Assembly: GCA_964541525.1 (NCBI GenBank)
Contig: CAZIQF010000039.1
Location: 1 to 12,053, forward strand
Source of the DNA: UBA1737 sp964541525
Lineage (GTDB): Bacteria > Bacillota_I > Bacilli_A > ML615J-28 > CAG-313
DNA: 12,053 nucleotides
Reading direction: 5' to 3'
Part shown: piece by piece, positions 1-7,103 of the stretch
Layout of the letters: every line of letters starts with the position of its first letter
How positions within the stretch are numbered: the stretch's first letter is position 1
Made by a program: the position numbers and the translations under genes
Notes under the pieces: generated by a model
What the model was told of the DNA's origin: nothing
Seen by the model: only the letters and a program-made list of their open reading frames with translations
The model's database searches: none

Positions 1-119
1 AATAATTATGCTTATGTTTCTTAATTTTTTTGTAAATTTGCAAAGTTATTGACAGATATTAAATCAAAGCAAAAAACCAACTTTATGATTATCATCTAAA
101 ATAAATTCAAACTGATAGT

Positions 120-158
120 AAAAGATTAGCAGATGTTAATAATGCCTACTAATCTTTT
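120..158 (-). terminator. Probable intrinsic terminator of the GLUG lipoprotein gene
   Basis: Arms at 146-158 and 120-132 form a 13-bp stem in minus-strand RNA with one G-U pair, around a 13-base loop, starting a few bases after the stop codon at 162. The G-U pair would be a C-A mismatch in plus-strand RNA, so the hairpin favours the minus orientation. The U run lies inside the stem rather than after it, which lowers confidence. On the plus strand the same element is followed by a T-rich stretch, so some bidirectional activity is possible. Confidence 0.55.
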
Positions 159-161
159 GTT

Positions 162-1571
162 TTATTTTAATTTTTCCGGAATCATTTGCATCAATTCTTC
201 TTTAGTTTTACCTACTGCATTTAAAGTATTAAACACTTTATTTTCATCATAATTATTTTGGTTGTAGTAAACTTCAGTATGGGTAATCGTATGTGATAAA
301 TCACCATATTTAGAAATAATAATATCTGCATATTGATTTTCTTCATTACTTGTTATTACTTTGCCTAAAACATAACAATTTTTTAGTGTCATATCGATAA
401 ATCTTCCACCGATTAAACCTCCAACTACCGATCCTTCAGTATTAGCTATATCGCCATATACACAAACATTTTCTAAAATTAGTGTTCCTTCAGTAATATT
501 GCCGATGATTCCACCCGCTGTAAAACCACTAACTAAAAGATCCGTATAACTATTAGTGATGCTTGCTGAAGAAGTATCAATATAACCAACCAATCCACCA
601 AAATTATTGGTATCTTTATACAAAGCATCTGTTCCTAAAACATGTGAATCCTTTTGTCCTTTGACACTACAATTATCAATCGTAATCTTTTCGCCACTAC
701 AAGAACCAACTAATCCACCAACTTTATATTCTCCATCAATGATAATTTTACCTGTAATTTTATTATTCTCAAGTTTACTATTGCCACTAATGCGACCAGC
801 TAAACTACCAGTTCCTTGAAGACTTCTGACGAAACCATTTCCCATTCCGTTTAAAATCTTAACATTCTCTATTTTTACATTTTTAATAATAACATTCTTA
901 CAATATCCAAATAATCCAGCATGATAATATGATTCACTTTCACTAATATGTTCTCCCTCGGTTTCATGGGTTGCAGTAATGTTTAAATTGTAAATGGTTT
1001 TATTATTTCCATCAAAAGTACCACTAAAAAACTTCGACATATCATCATATACACCTTTACCTGTTGTTCCGATTGGTGTCCAGTGATGATGATTTAAGTC
1101 AATATCATATTTTAATTTAACTGTTTTATCAACAAAATTAGTACCTTCATTAACTAGTTTAGCTAATCCTGCTAGTTCACTAGCGTTCTTGATTTCAAAA
1201 GTCGTTTCATTTTCATCATACCAACTAGTATCTATAGACTTATCCCATTTTCTAATTTCAACTCGATATTTTAAATCTAGTTGATGATTATTATAAGTAA
1301 CTGTTGATGTAAAATCTCCTACTTGATCAAATAAAAATTTTTCGACTTTAACTAATTGATCATTTAAAGCAATTAAGGTTTCTTTACCACCTGATTTAAC
1401 TTTTAATTTTATTTTTTTCAAAACTTCATTTGGATCATCATCTAAATAATAGGTTATAACTTGATCATTTTCAAAAGAAACTTCTTCTTTACTACATTTA
1501 CATGCATTCATATTACAACTACCGACTAACATTACAAAAACAATTACTAAACAATAAATTATTTTTTTCAT
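162..1571 (-). CDS. Surface lipoprotein with GLUG-type repeats, predicted beta-helix
   Basis: Predicted exported lipoprotein of 469 aa. The start at 1571 is chosen because a GGAGG lies 5 bases upstream (1577-1581); the in-frame ATG at 1583 overlaps that GGAGG and has no site of its own. The N-terminus is MKKII followed by a hydrophobic stretch and a lipobox ending VGSC (Cys19), so it should be lipid-anchored outside the membrane. Residues about 30-110 look like a small beta-rich, Ig-like spacer. A segment near 160-200 (WTPIG, GTFDGNNKTI) is typical of the lead-in to GLUG repeat proteins. Six G-G-L-x-G type motifs follow at about 218, 255, 285, 325, 353 and 384, spaced 28-40 residues, each followed by an I-x-N-C/N turn as in a right-handed beta-helix. 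Such proteins are often adhesins or surface-binding proteins, but no ligand can be read here. The gene stands alone between two terminators. Confidence 0.85.
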   Translation of the reverse strand: MKKIIYCLVIVFVMLVGSCNMNACKCSKEEVSFENDQVITYYLDDDPNEVLKKIKLKVKSGGKETLIALNDQLVKVEKFLFDQVGDFTSTVTYNNHQLDLKYRVEIRKWDKSIDTSWYDENETTFEIKNASELAGLAKLVNEGTNFVDKTVKLKYDIDLNHHHWTPIGTTGKGVYDDMSKFFSGTFDGNNKTIYNLNITATHETEGEHISESESYYHAGLFGYCKNVIIKNVKIENVKILNGMGNGFVRSLQGTGSLAGRISGNSKLENNKITGKIIIDGEYKVGGLVGSCSGEKITIDNCSVKGQKDSHVLGTDALYKDTNNFGGLVGYIDTSSASITNSYTDLLVSGFTAGGIIGNITEGTLILENVCVYGDIANTEGSVVGGLIGGRFIDMTLKNCYVLGKVITSNEENQYADIIISKYGDLSHTITHTEVYYNQNNYDENKVFNTLNAVGKTKEELMQMIPEKLK

Positions 1572-1576
1572 TTTAA

Positions 1577-1581
1577 CCTCC
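1577..1581 (-). promoter_or_regulatory. Ribosome binding site that sets the lipoprotein start
   Basis: GGAGG in minus-strand sense, 5 bases before the ATG at 1571. The longer reading from the ATG at 1583 would put this site inside its own coding sequence, so the shorter start is preferred. Confidence 0.8.
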
Positions 1582-1584
1582 ATT

Positions 1585-1605
1585 TAATAATTTTCAAAAT
1601 TATTA
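1585..1605. repeat. Perfect 10-1-10 palindrome over the lipoprotein promoter
   Basis: Arm TAATAATTTT, a single central base, then its exact reverse complement. It overlaps the candidate -10 (1599-1604) and reaches almost to the coding region. It could be an operator or a short leader hairpin. It contains only A and T apart from the centre, so chance is a real possibility in this AT-rich DNA. It does not match the consensus I remember for Fur, PerR or Zur boxes. Confidence 0.5.
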
Positions 1606-1626
1606 TTAACTTGATAGGTTAAACAA
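1599..1626 (-). promoter_or_regulatory. Candidate promoter of the lipoprotein gene
   Basis: The -35 is TTGTTT (1621-1626) and the -10 is AATAAT (1599-1604), with a 16-base spacer. It lies just after the terminator of the metal operon, as expected for an independent transcription unit. The -35 is a weak match and other AT-rich -10 choices exist nearby. Confidence 0.4.
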
Positions 1627-1629
1627 TAC

Positions 1630-1663
1630 AAAAAAGAAGAAAACATTTTTTAACATTTTCTCC
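1630..1663 (-). terminator. Intrinsic terminator of the metal-handling operon
   Basis: In minus-strand RNA, arms at 1652-1663 and 1636-1647 form a 12-bp stem with three G-U pairs and an AAAA loop, followed directly by six U residues (1630-1635). It starts 24 bases after the stop codon of the preceding gene at 1687. Confidence 0.7.
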
Positions 1664-1686
1664 TTTTAAAAGTTAATTAATACTAT

Positions 1687-2622
1687 TTATCTTAAATCTA
1701 AAACTGCATCAGGTATTTCATTGATTTTTTCAATTTCCGTAACATATAAGACAACTTCTTCTTCCTCATATTTTTTTGAATATTCATATGCTACTTTTGC
1801 TTGAACTTTAACCCATGATTTACTCTTAAGTTTGACATCTTTACCATTTAAAGAACATAAATGTCCATAAAGTTGAATATCTTTATCACAACATGTAAGA
1901 GCATAACGACCTACAATCATTGTTCCTCTTGGTAATTTTTTGCTTTTTAAAACTGTTCCATTAAATTCAACAATTTTGCCATCATATCGCTCTTTATGAT
2001 CAAATGTATCAATATACCATCTCGCATAATCTTCATCATTAATTTTAATAATTGGATCATCAATATTATATGGTAGTGGTTCTTCAAATGCTTCTTGAAC
2101 TTCACCTTTTGAGTTCATCGCAATGAAATGTGCATTACCATTAATTAATTTTAAAGAAGTTTGATATTTTGCAAGTTCAGTTGGATCTTCACAGCGATTA
2201 ATCACAACTAAATCAGAAAATCTTAAATTATCGACAAACATTTGACGCATATTATTATAATACACAGGAAAAGTTGTATAATCGATAAATGATACAATTT
2301 GTGCAACTTGGAAAGTTGAAGGGAAACTCATCTTAGTCGAATCCCACATCATATTAGACTCGATAATAATGCGATTAGGATGAAATTCTTCAGTTAAGTT
2401 GTATAGAACATCAGCAGTAAAATCGTCAACACTGTCAAATGTTGCAACATGCACATTATATTTACTTAAATCTGCTTGATCATATTCTACTTCACCTTCC
2501 TCACATACTAAAAGTAAAGTATTTCCTTGTTGATAAAAGCCATCGTTTTTTAAAGTATCAATTATAAAAGTAGTTTTACCTGAATCCAAAAAACCATTGA
2601 TAATAAAAACTGGAAATGACAT
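1687..2622 (-). CDS. Divergent G3E/CobW-like P-loop protein fused to a YcgQ-like (DUF1980) C-terminal domain
   Basis: A 311-aa soluble protein. The N-terminal P-loop domain begins INGFLDSGKTT (Walker A, about 9-18), as in COG0523/CobW G3E GTPases. It lacks the GCxCC metal motif: the matching region reads TFDSVDDF (61-68). The usual EPSG is ESNM (88-91) and the G4 motif NKxD is NRCE (142-145), so nucleotide binding or specificity may be altered. Residues about 205-300 (VGRYALTCCDKD at 237-248, then SWVKVQAKV) resemble the C-terminal DUF1980 domain of YcgQ/TIGR03943 proteins, which normally follows membrane helices; none are present here. The start follows the upstream stop by 5 bases, and its AAGGGG ribosome site overlaps that gene's last codons, which suggests translational coupling. 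A role beside the upstream metallochaperone is inferred; the metal and reaction are unknown. Confidence 0.8.
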   Translation of the reverse strand: MSFPVFIINGFLDSGKTTFIIDTLKNDGFYQQGNTLLLVCEEGEVEYDQADLSKYNVHVATFDSVDDFTADVLYNLTEEFHPNRIIIESNMMWDSTKMSFPSTFQVAQIVSFIDYTTFPVYYNNMRQMFVDNLRFSDLVVINRCEDPTELAKYQTSLKLINGNAHFIAMNSKGEVQEAFEEPLPYNIDDPIIKINDEDYARWYIDTFDHKERYDGKIVEFNGTVLKSKKLPRGTMIVGRYALTCCDKDIQLYGHLCSLNGKDVKLKSKSWVKVQAKVAYEYSKKYEEEEVVLYVTEIEKINEIPDAVLDLR

Positions 2623-2627
2623 TTATC

Positions 2628-3776
2628 TTAACCCCTTTTTGTAAATAATTCTTCAATTTTATGTTCATCTAGCTTAGAACCAATAACACATACTCTACCA
2701 GTATAGTCAGGTGCACCAAGTCTAATTTCATAATCACCTGATACATAATCAAAATAATACCATAATTCGTTATCACAAGCTTTTAAAATCCCTTTAGCAC
2801 GAATAACAGTACCTAATGATTCATCACTAGCTAGCGCATTTAGGAAGTTTTCTAATTCTTCTTTAGTTATTGCAAGAGGTGTTTCTAATCCCCAACTTGT
2901 AAACACTTCATCGGCATGATGGTGATGATGGTGATGTTCTTCATCATGGTGATGGTGACAACAGCATTCTTCATCATGTTCTTCATCATGGTGATGATGG
3001 CAGCAGCATTCTTCATCATGTTCTTCATCGTGGTGATGATGACAACAGCATTCTTCATCATGTTCTTCATCATGGTGATGGTGGCACCCACAGTCTCCAT
3101 CATGTTCTTCATCGTGATGATGATGACAGCCACAAGCAGATTCATGTTCATGTTTTAATTCTTCCATTAATAATTCTGCAAGTGATGCCTTTTCTTCTAA
3201 AATTGCTAATAATTTTTGACTAGATAGTTCATTAAGTGGTGTTGTAATAATATTGGCGTGAGGATTCTTTTCTTTTATTAAATTTACTACTTCTACGATT
3301 TTTTCAGAATCTAATTTATCAACCTTATTGATTATTACGGTATCGGCTGAGTCCACTTGATTAATAAAAAATTCACCAAAATTTTTAAGATAAACTTTCG
3401 CTTTAGAACCATCTACTACAGTAGCTAGAATGTTTAACCTTAAGTCTGCATCCACATCTTTAATCGCATTGATAATATCACTAAGTTTACCAACTCCACT
3501 AGGTTCGACAATAATTCGATCTGGGTGATATGTTTCAATTACTTCTTTCATTGATGTTGCAAAATCACCGACTAATGAGCAACAAATACAACCAGAATTA
3601 ATTTCTTTGATTTCAATTCCTGATTCTTTTAAAAATCCACCATCAATTCCGATTTCACCAAATTCATTTTCGATTAGAACGATTTTATCGCCACCGAAAC
3701 CTGATTCAAATAATTTTTTGATTAGTGTTGTTTTTCCAGCACCAAGAAATCCTGATATAACATCAATTTTTACCAT
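2628..3776 (-). CDS. COG0523/CobW-family G3E GTPase, putative metallochaperone with His/Cys-rich linker
   Basis: A 382-aa cytoplasmic GTPase of the COG0523 subfamily, whose members use GTP hydrolysis to deliver metal ions, often zinc, to client proteins. Motifs run in family order: Walker A GFLGAGKTT (9-17), IENEFGEIGIDG (35-46), the metal-binding SGCICC (61-66), EPSGVGK (91-97) and G4 NKVD (150-153). Residues 215-287 form a His/Cys/acidic linker of five repeats of about 14 residues (C-x-C-HHHH-DEEHD), ending in seven His. The CobW C-terminal domain follows (about 291-378). Many relatives have a His-rich loop at this point, but this one is long and contains runs of three Cys. Zinc is the likely metal, with nickel or cobalt not excluded. 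It is first in a two-gene operon with its own promoter; GAGG lies 9 bases before the ATG. I saw no clear Zur box or cobalamin riboswitch upstream. Confidence 0.9.
   Translation of the reverse strand: MVKIDVISGFLGAGKTTLIKKLFESGFGGDKIVLIENEFGEIGIDGGFLKESGIEIKEINSGCICCSLVGDFATSMKEVIETYHPDRIIVEPSGVGKLSDIINAIKDVDADLRLNILATVVDGSKAKVYLKNFGEFFINQVDSADTVIINKVDKLDSEKIVEVVNLIKEKNPHANIITTPLNELSSQKLLAILEEKASLAELLMEELKHEHESACGCHHHHDEEHDGDCGCHHHHDEEHDEECCCHHHHDEEHDEECCCHHHHDEEHDEECCCHHHHDEEHHHHHHHADEVFTSWGLETPLAITKEELENFLNALASDESLGTVIRAKGILKACDNELWYYFDYVSGDYEIRLGAPDYTGRVCVIGSKLDEHKIEELFTKRG
2916..3134 (-). repeat. 42-bp in-frame tandem repeats encoding the His/Cys metal-binding linker
   Basis: Five units of 42 bp (3134-3093, 3092-3051, 3050-3009, 3008-2967, then a partial unit) encode C-G/C-C, HHHH, DEEHD and two acidic or Gly residues; a run of seven His ends the array. 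The last complete units are nearly identical in DNA, which suggests recent copying and likely copy-number change by slippage. Unit length is divisible by three, so changes stay in frame. Confidence 0.9.
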
Positions 3777-3809
3777 TAATTTTATCCTCGCTTTTTTCTT
3801 TCTTTAATT

Positions 3810-3837
3810 ATTATATCACAAATTTTAAAAAAGTAAA
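3810..3837 (-). promoter_or_regulatory. Extended -10 promoter of the metal-handling operon
   Basis: A perfect TATAAT (3810-3815) is preceded by TGA, giving an extended -10. A -35-like TTTACT (3832-3837) lies 16 bases further up. The expected start of transcription leaves a leader of about 27 bases with GAGG before the ATG at 3776. No obvious long inverted repeat for a metal-responsive repressor is visible around it. Confidence 0.65.
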
Positions 3838-3850
3838 TGTTTTAAAATAA

Positions 3851-4843
3851 TTAATTTTTTAAAATTCTAAGAATACTTTTTTTATCAAGCATCTCAACTG
3901 ATATTTGGTATGAATCAATTAATTTTTTAGATTTTAATACTTCAAAATTATCATATAAATACCATCTTAAATATGATATGATTGATTCTTCAATCCAATA
4001 CATAAAATTAGTATGATTAAACTTTATTTCTATGTTTTTGATTTTTAAATATAGTTCTATTGCATCTGATACATCATGCCATAAGTCAACAAATGCAAAA
4101 TCATATTGTTCAATCATCATTACTTGTTGTAAATATGCAACTGCATCCATTTTAATAATTTCAATTTTATCTTGGTATTCAAAAAATGGTAAAATATTGG
4201 AATTAAATAAATCAATTACAGTTTGATCTTTTTCAATAATTGTCACTTTTTTAACGTTTGATTTTAAAGATACCATATACGCAAAATAACCTAAGCCTAA
4301 ACCAAACGTGATAACATTACCATGGGCCTGATTGACTGCATCTTTCATTGTTTCAATTTCATTAGGGGTAATTGTCATCCATTCACGATTATTTTCTAAC
4401 ACAGTTAAATATTTAAATGGTTCTTCAAAATAACCAATGTTAGGATATTCGCTATAATCAGAAGCAATTGTTAAATCTTTCCAAACAAATAATTCATAAG
4501 GACTATATGTTTGATAGGTTATTTCCCATTTGCCTTTTTTGATCTTTTCTGGTTTGACATTTTGATAATATGGATTGGTTAAATATTCATTTAGTGGTAA
4601 TTGATGTAAATATGGCTTAATATATTCATAGGCAAAATCTTTATGAATATCATTATCGACAATATCTAAACCAAATTCAGCAACAAGTAATAAAAATAAA
4701 CTATCAGAATGAGCAATATGACAACTTTTACTTAATTCTTCAACCATTTTTTTTGAAATAGTTTTAGGATTATTATTTAAATAATTACTATACAACTCTA
4801 GTATTAATTGATTTTTTAATTTAATTGTTGATAAGTCTTTCAT
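3851..4843 (-). CDS. Class I SAM-dependent methyltransferase-like protein
   Basis: A 330-aa protein with a Rossmann-type domain in its C-terminal half. Visible motifs are ITFGLGLGYFAYM (178-190, motif I), VTIIEKD (200-206, acidic end of beta-2), IIKMDA (229-234) and YDFAFVDLWHD (247-257, motif IV region). The arrangement resembles spermidine synthase-like and small-molecule methyltransferases, but the substrate cannot be read. The N-terminal 150 residues are mostly helical and family-specific; I do not recognise a named domain. It is the last gene of an operon, starting 16 bases after the PfoR-like gene with an AAGGGA ribosome site right after that gene's stop. No GC-containing terminator follows it. 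Activity as an enzyme is inferred from motifs only. Confidence 0.7.
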   Translation of the reverse strand: MKDLSTIKLKNQLILELYSNYLNNNPKTISKKMVEELSKSCHIAHSDSLFLLLVAEFGLDIVDNDIHKDFAYEYIKPYLHQLPLNEYLTNPYYQNVKPEKIKKGKWEITYQTYSPYELFVWKDLTIASDYSEYPNIGYFEEPFKYLTVLENNREWMTITPNEIETMKDAVNQAHGNVITFGLGLGYFAYMVSLKSNVKKVTIIEKDQTVIDLFNSNILPFFEYQDKIEIIKMDAVAYLQQVMMIEQYDFAFVDLWHDVSDAIELYLKIKNIEIKFNHTNFMYWIEESIISYLRWYLYDNFEVLKSKKLIDSYQISVEMLDKKSILRILKN

Positions 4844-4859
4844 TTATGATTAATCCCTT

Positions 4860-5930
4860 TTATTTCACATTACTTGAAATAATTTTTAAATCGCCATCTT
4901 TAATTAAATTACATTTTCTAAAAACAAAATCAATAATAAAAGTTAAAACTGCAGGTGCGATTACACAGATACCCGTTAAAATTAAAATTGCTTGTAGTCC
5001 TGTCATATTATTATTTGCCATTGAATTATAGGCACCAAATAATCCCGTTAATCCACAGGTTCCCATTCCACATAATACTGATGTATCGTTGGTTATATGT
5101 AGTAGACAAGCACCAATTGGCGAAAGAATCATACTAACAATAATTGTTGGAAGCCACACTATCGGTTTTTTTAGGCAGTTAGCAAATTGTAACATACTAG
5201 TTCCAATTCCAACCGATACAACACCACTCCATTTATTATCACGATAACTTTGTACCGCAAAACCAACCATTTGAACACAACAACCGATTGTTGCTGCCCC
5301 TCCTGCAAGGCCACTAATACCAATCATTGCACAAAGTGCAGCCGATGAAAGTGGAGCAGTTAAAATCATGCCCACAACGACACCAATCACAATAGCTGAA
5401 ATGATCGGTTGATATGTTGTTGCTGTATTAATAAATTCACCTAATAGTTTCATTAAGCCATTAACCGGTGTTCCTAGAAATTTACCAACGATACACCCGA
5501 TTACAACCACACAAAGCGGTGTAACAACAATATCCACAGGTGTTTTCTTTGAGACTAAGCCACCAATTTCGATTCCGAATAAAGCACCTAAATATGCACC
5601 TACTGGACCGCCACAAATGGCACCAACTGCACCAGTTGCACAAGATGAAAAGATCACTAACCCATCTTTTTTCAAGCCATATGCCATAGCACAACCTATT
5701 GCTGCACCATATGTATATGATGATTTGACAATACCAACAATTCCATCTTTATAAGTTACACCACTAATTTCAATATTTTCTTTTAAAAAATTTAAAAAGG
5801 GAATATCCGCAAGTGCTCCAATTATTGTTCCAATTAATAGTGATGCAAATAGTCCTAATGCCATAAACGACATCGCATCAATGAAGTATCGTTTTGCATA
5901 TTGTTTAATGATTTCTAACACTTTTTTCAT
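4860..5930 (-). CDS. PfoR-like membrane protein, PTS EIIC_2 family
   Basis: A 356-aa integral membrane protein with about eight to ten hydrophobic segments, including 18-41, 92-126, 133-153, 173-192, 256-276 and 310-336. Conserved-looking patches such as TPVDIVVTP (129-137), APLSSAAL (192-199), ATIGCCVQMVGFAVQSYR (213-230) and GIGTSMLQF (241-249) match the PTS_EIIC_2/COG3641 family. That family includes PfoR of Clostridium perfringens, named as a regulator of perfringolysin O. No EIIA or EIIB gene is present in the window, so sugar phosphorylation by this protein alone is unlikely; a transport or sensing role is possible. AGGAGG (5941-5946) lies 10 bases before the ATG. It sits between the hydrolase (17-base gap) and the methyltransferase-like gene (16-base gap), probably in one transcript. 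Confidence 0.85.
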   Translation of the reverse strand: MKKVLEIIKQYAKRYFIDAMSFMALGLFASLLIGTIIGALADIPFLNFLKENIEISGVTYKDGIVGIVKSSYTYGAAIGCAMAYGLKKDGLVIFSSCATGAVGAICGGPVGAYLGALFGIEIGGLVSKKTPVDIVVTPLCVVVIGCIVGKFLGTPVNGLMKLLGEFINTATTYQPIISAIVIGVVVGMILTAPLSSAALCAMIGISGLAGGAATIGCCVQMVGFAVQSYRDNKWSGVVSVGIGTSMLQFANCLKKPIVWLPTIIVSMILSPIGACLLHITNDTSVLCGMGTCGLTGLFGAYNSMANNNMTGLQAILILTGICVIAPAVLTFIIDFVFRKCNLIKDGDLKIISSNVK

Positions 5931-5947
5931 ATTAAATCATCCTCCTA

Positions 5948-7012
5948 CTACAATATTTTATTTTTAATTGCAATTTTAATTAATTTCATAAATAGCGCAC
6001 GATCTTGTTTCGTAAATACTTTAGTTGCAAGTAATCCTTGTTTTTTACTATTATTCAAGTCAACAAGGGTTCTTGCACCACTTGTTTCTATATATTTTTC
6101 TAATGATTTACAAAACGATATTCGCTCTTCTTCAGTTAGTGTATCTACTAGTTCATTTAACGATTTAGAAAAATTAAGACTTTCAGTTCTTTGTGATGTT
6201 TTAATAAATTTGCGACCTTCAACCCACCAAGTTAAACCATTATGTTGGTTTAGACCTCTTGCTTTAGATTTAACTACTTTAATTTTACCCATTTGACTAA
6301 AAATCATCCCGATAACTGAGTGTTCTGGAATAATCGTTTTAATTTTAGTTTTAACTTTTTCATATTTTTCCATATCTAAATGTTTTAATTCAAATCCTGG
6401 TCCATCATAGTTATAAACCTTTTTAATCCGATCTTTAAGTCTATCACTAGCATAGATACAAGCATACATGGCTAGATTACCACCTTTTGAATGACCGACT
6501 AACCTTATTGATTTATCAGGAAATGCTTCTGCCACATCATTTAAATATGAAAGAGCTGAATTTTGAGCGGCAATGGGAAAACTAATAATCATGTTAAAAT
6601 CTTCTTCCCAACCAATTAGGGTGTCATCTGTTCCTTTATATGCGACAATTAACTCATTATCGATATGAAACGATACACCAGCAAATTGTTCTTTTCTAAC
6701 CTTATCAAATCTTTCTTGATAATTAGAAATTTCAATGTTTGCAAATCGCTTATATTTAGCTAAACTATAAATTAAATCAACAATTTTATCAGGAATAATT
6801 AATCCTAATTTAATCGCTTCTTTTTTATTTTTTTCAAAATATATTTTGATTAAATCTTTTAATAACATTTTTTCGCGTAAAATATGGGATAAATCAAGAA
6901 AAGTTAATTGTGAAAGAATAAAACCATCAACTTCATTAAATTTATCTTGTTCAAAAGATAAATCGCCACGCCATTTTAAATAAGTAAAAATATCATTATG
7001 TGTATTAGGCAT
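5948..7012 (-). CDS. Mbeg1-like (DUF2974) alpha/beta hydrolase
   Basis: A 354-aa putative lipase-like serine hydrolase. The nucleophile elbow is GHSKGG (173-178, Ser175). Upstream are AYKGTDDTLIGWEEDF (124-139), which resembles the class 3 lipase fold entry, and downstream NYDGPGF (201-207) and QHNGLTWW (256-263), where His257 is the likely catalytic His. This motif order is typical of the DUF2974/Mbeg1-like family. No signal peptide or membrane segment is seen, so it should be cytoplasmic. The natural substrate is unknown for the family. AAGGAGG (7021-7027) sits 8 bases before the ATG. It is the first gene of the operon with the PfoR-like and methyltransferase-like genes. The C-terminal 90 residues are Lys-rich and helical. 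Confidence 0.85.
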   Translation of the reverse strand: MPNTHNDIFTYLKWRGDLSFEQDKFNEVDGFILSQLTFLDLSHILREKMLLKDLIKIYFEKNKKEAIKLGLIIPDKIVDLIYSLAKYKRFANIEISNYQERFDKVRKEQFAGVSFHIDNELIVAYKGTDDTLIGWEEDFNMIISFPIAAQNSALSYLNDVAEAFPDKSIRLVGHSKGGNLAMYACIYASDRLKDRIKKVYNYDGPGFELKHLDMEKYEKVKTKIKTIIPEHSVIGMIFSQMGKIKVVKSKARGLNQHNGLTWWVEGRKFIKTSQRTESLNFSKSLNELVDTLTEEERISFCKSLEKYIETSGARTLVDLNNSKKQGLLATKVFTKQDRALFMKLIKIAIKNKIL

Positions 7013-7034
7013 AAACTTTACCTCCTTTATATCT

Positions 7035-7040
7035 ATTATA
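7035..7040 (-). promoter_or_regulatory. Candidate -10 of the hydrolase operon
   Basis: A perfect TATAAT preceded directly by TG, 16-17 bases upstream of which lies only the T-rich arm of the previous terminator, with no good -35. The expected leader is very short, with the ribosome site almost at the 5' end. A promoter is expected here because a strong terminator separates this operon from the previous one. Confidence 0.45.
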
Positions 7041-7046
7041 CATCAA

Positions 7047-7085
7047 TTAAAAAATAAAAACCATTCTTTTGAAATGGTTTTTATT
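7047..7085 (-). terminator. Strong intrinsic terminator of the ABC transporter operon
   Basis: Arms at 7073-7085 and 7053-7065 form a perfect 13-bp stem around a 7-base loop, containing AAACCATT and its complement. In minus-strand RNA the stem ends in a U-rich run. It lies 18 bases after the stop codon at 7104. Confidence 0.85.
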
Positions 7086-7103
7086 CTAAAGTTCATATCT
7101 AGT

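Noticed and set aside
1..119. Left-edge region checked for a gene end, promoter or RNA
   Set aside because: A TTGACA at 49-54 on the plus strand has no matching -10 at proper spacing. The longest open stretches on either strand are under 25 codons with no start signal. Nothing supportable is present.
2916..3158. Met/Phe/Val-rich open frames on both strands opposite or alongside the His-rich linker
   Set aside because: They are low-complexity products of the repeated CAT/CAC and GAT/GAA codons of the GTPase gene, without ribosome sites.
3777..3850. Zur-type operator or cobalamin riboswitch ahead of the COG0523 gene
   Set aside because: No long inverted repeat of the Zur type is visible, and the leader is far too short for a riboswitch.
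4860..5930. Working sugar PTS transporter
   Set aside because: Only the EIIC-like membrane part is present, with no EIIA, EIIB or sugar-metabolism gene in the window.
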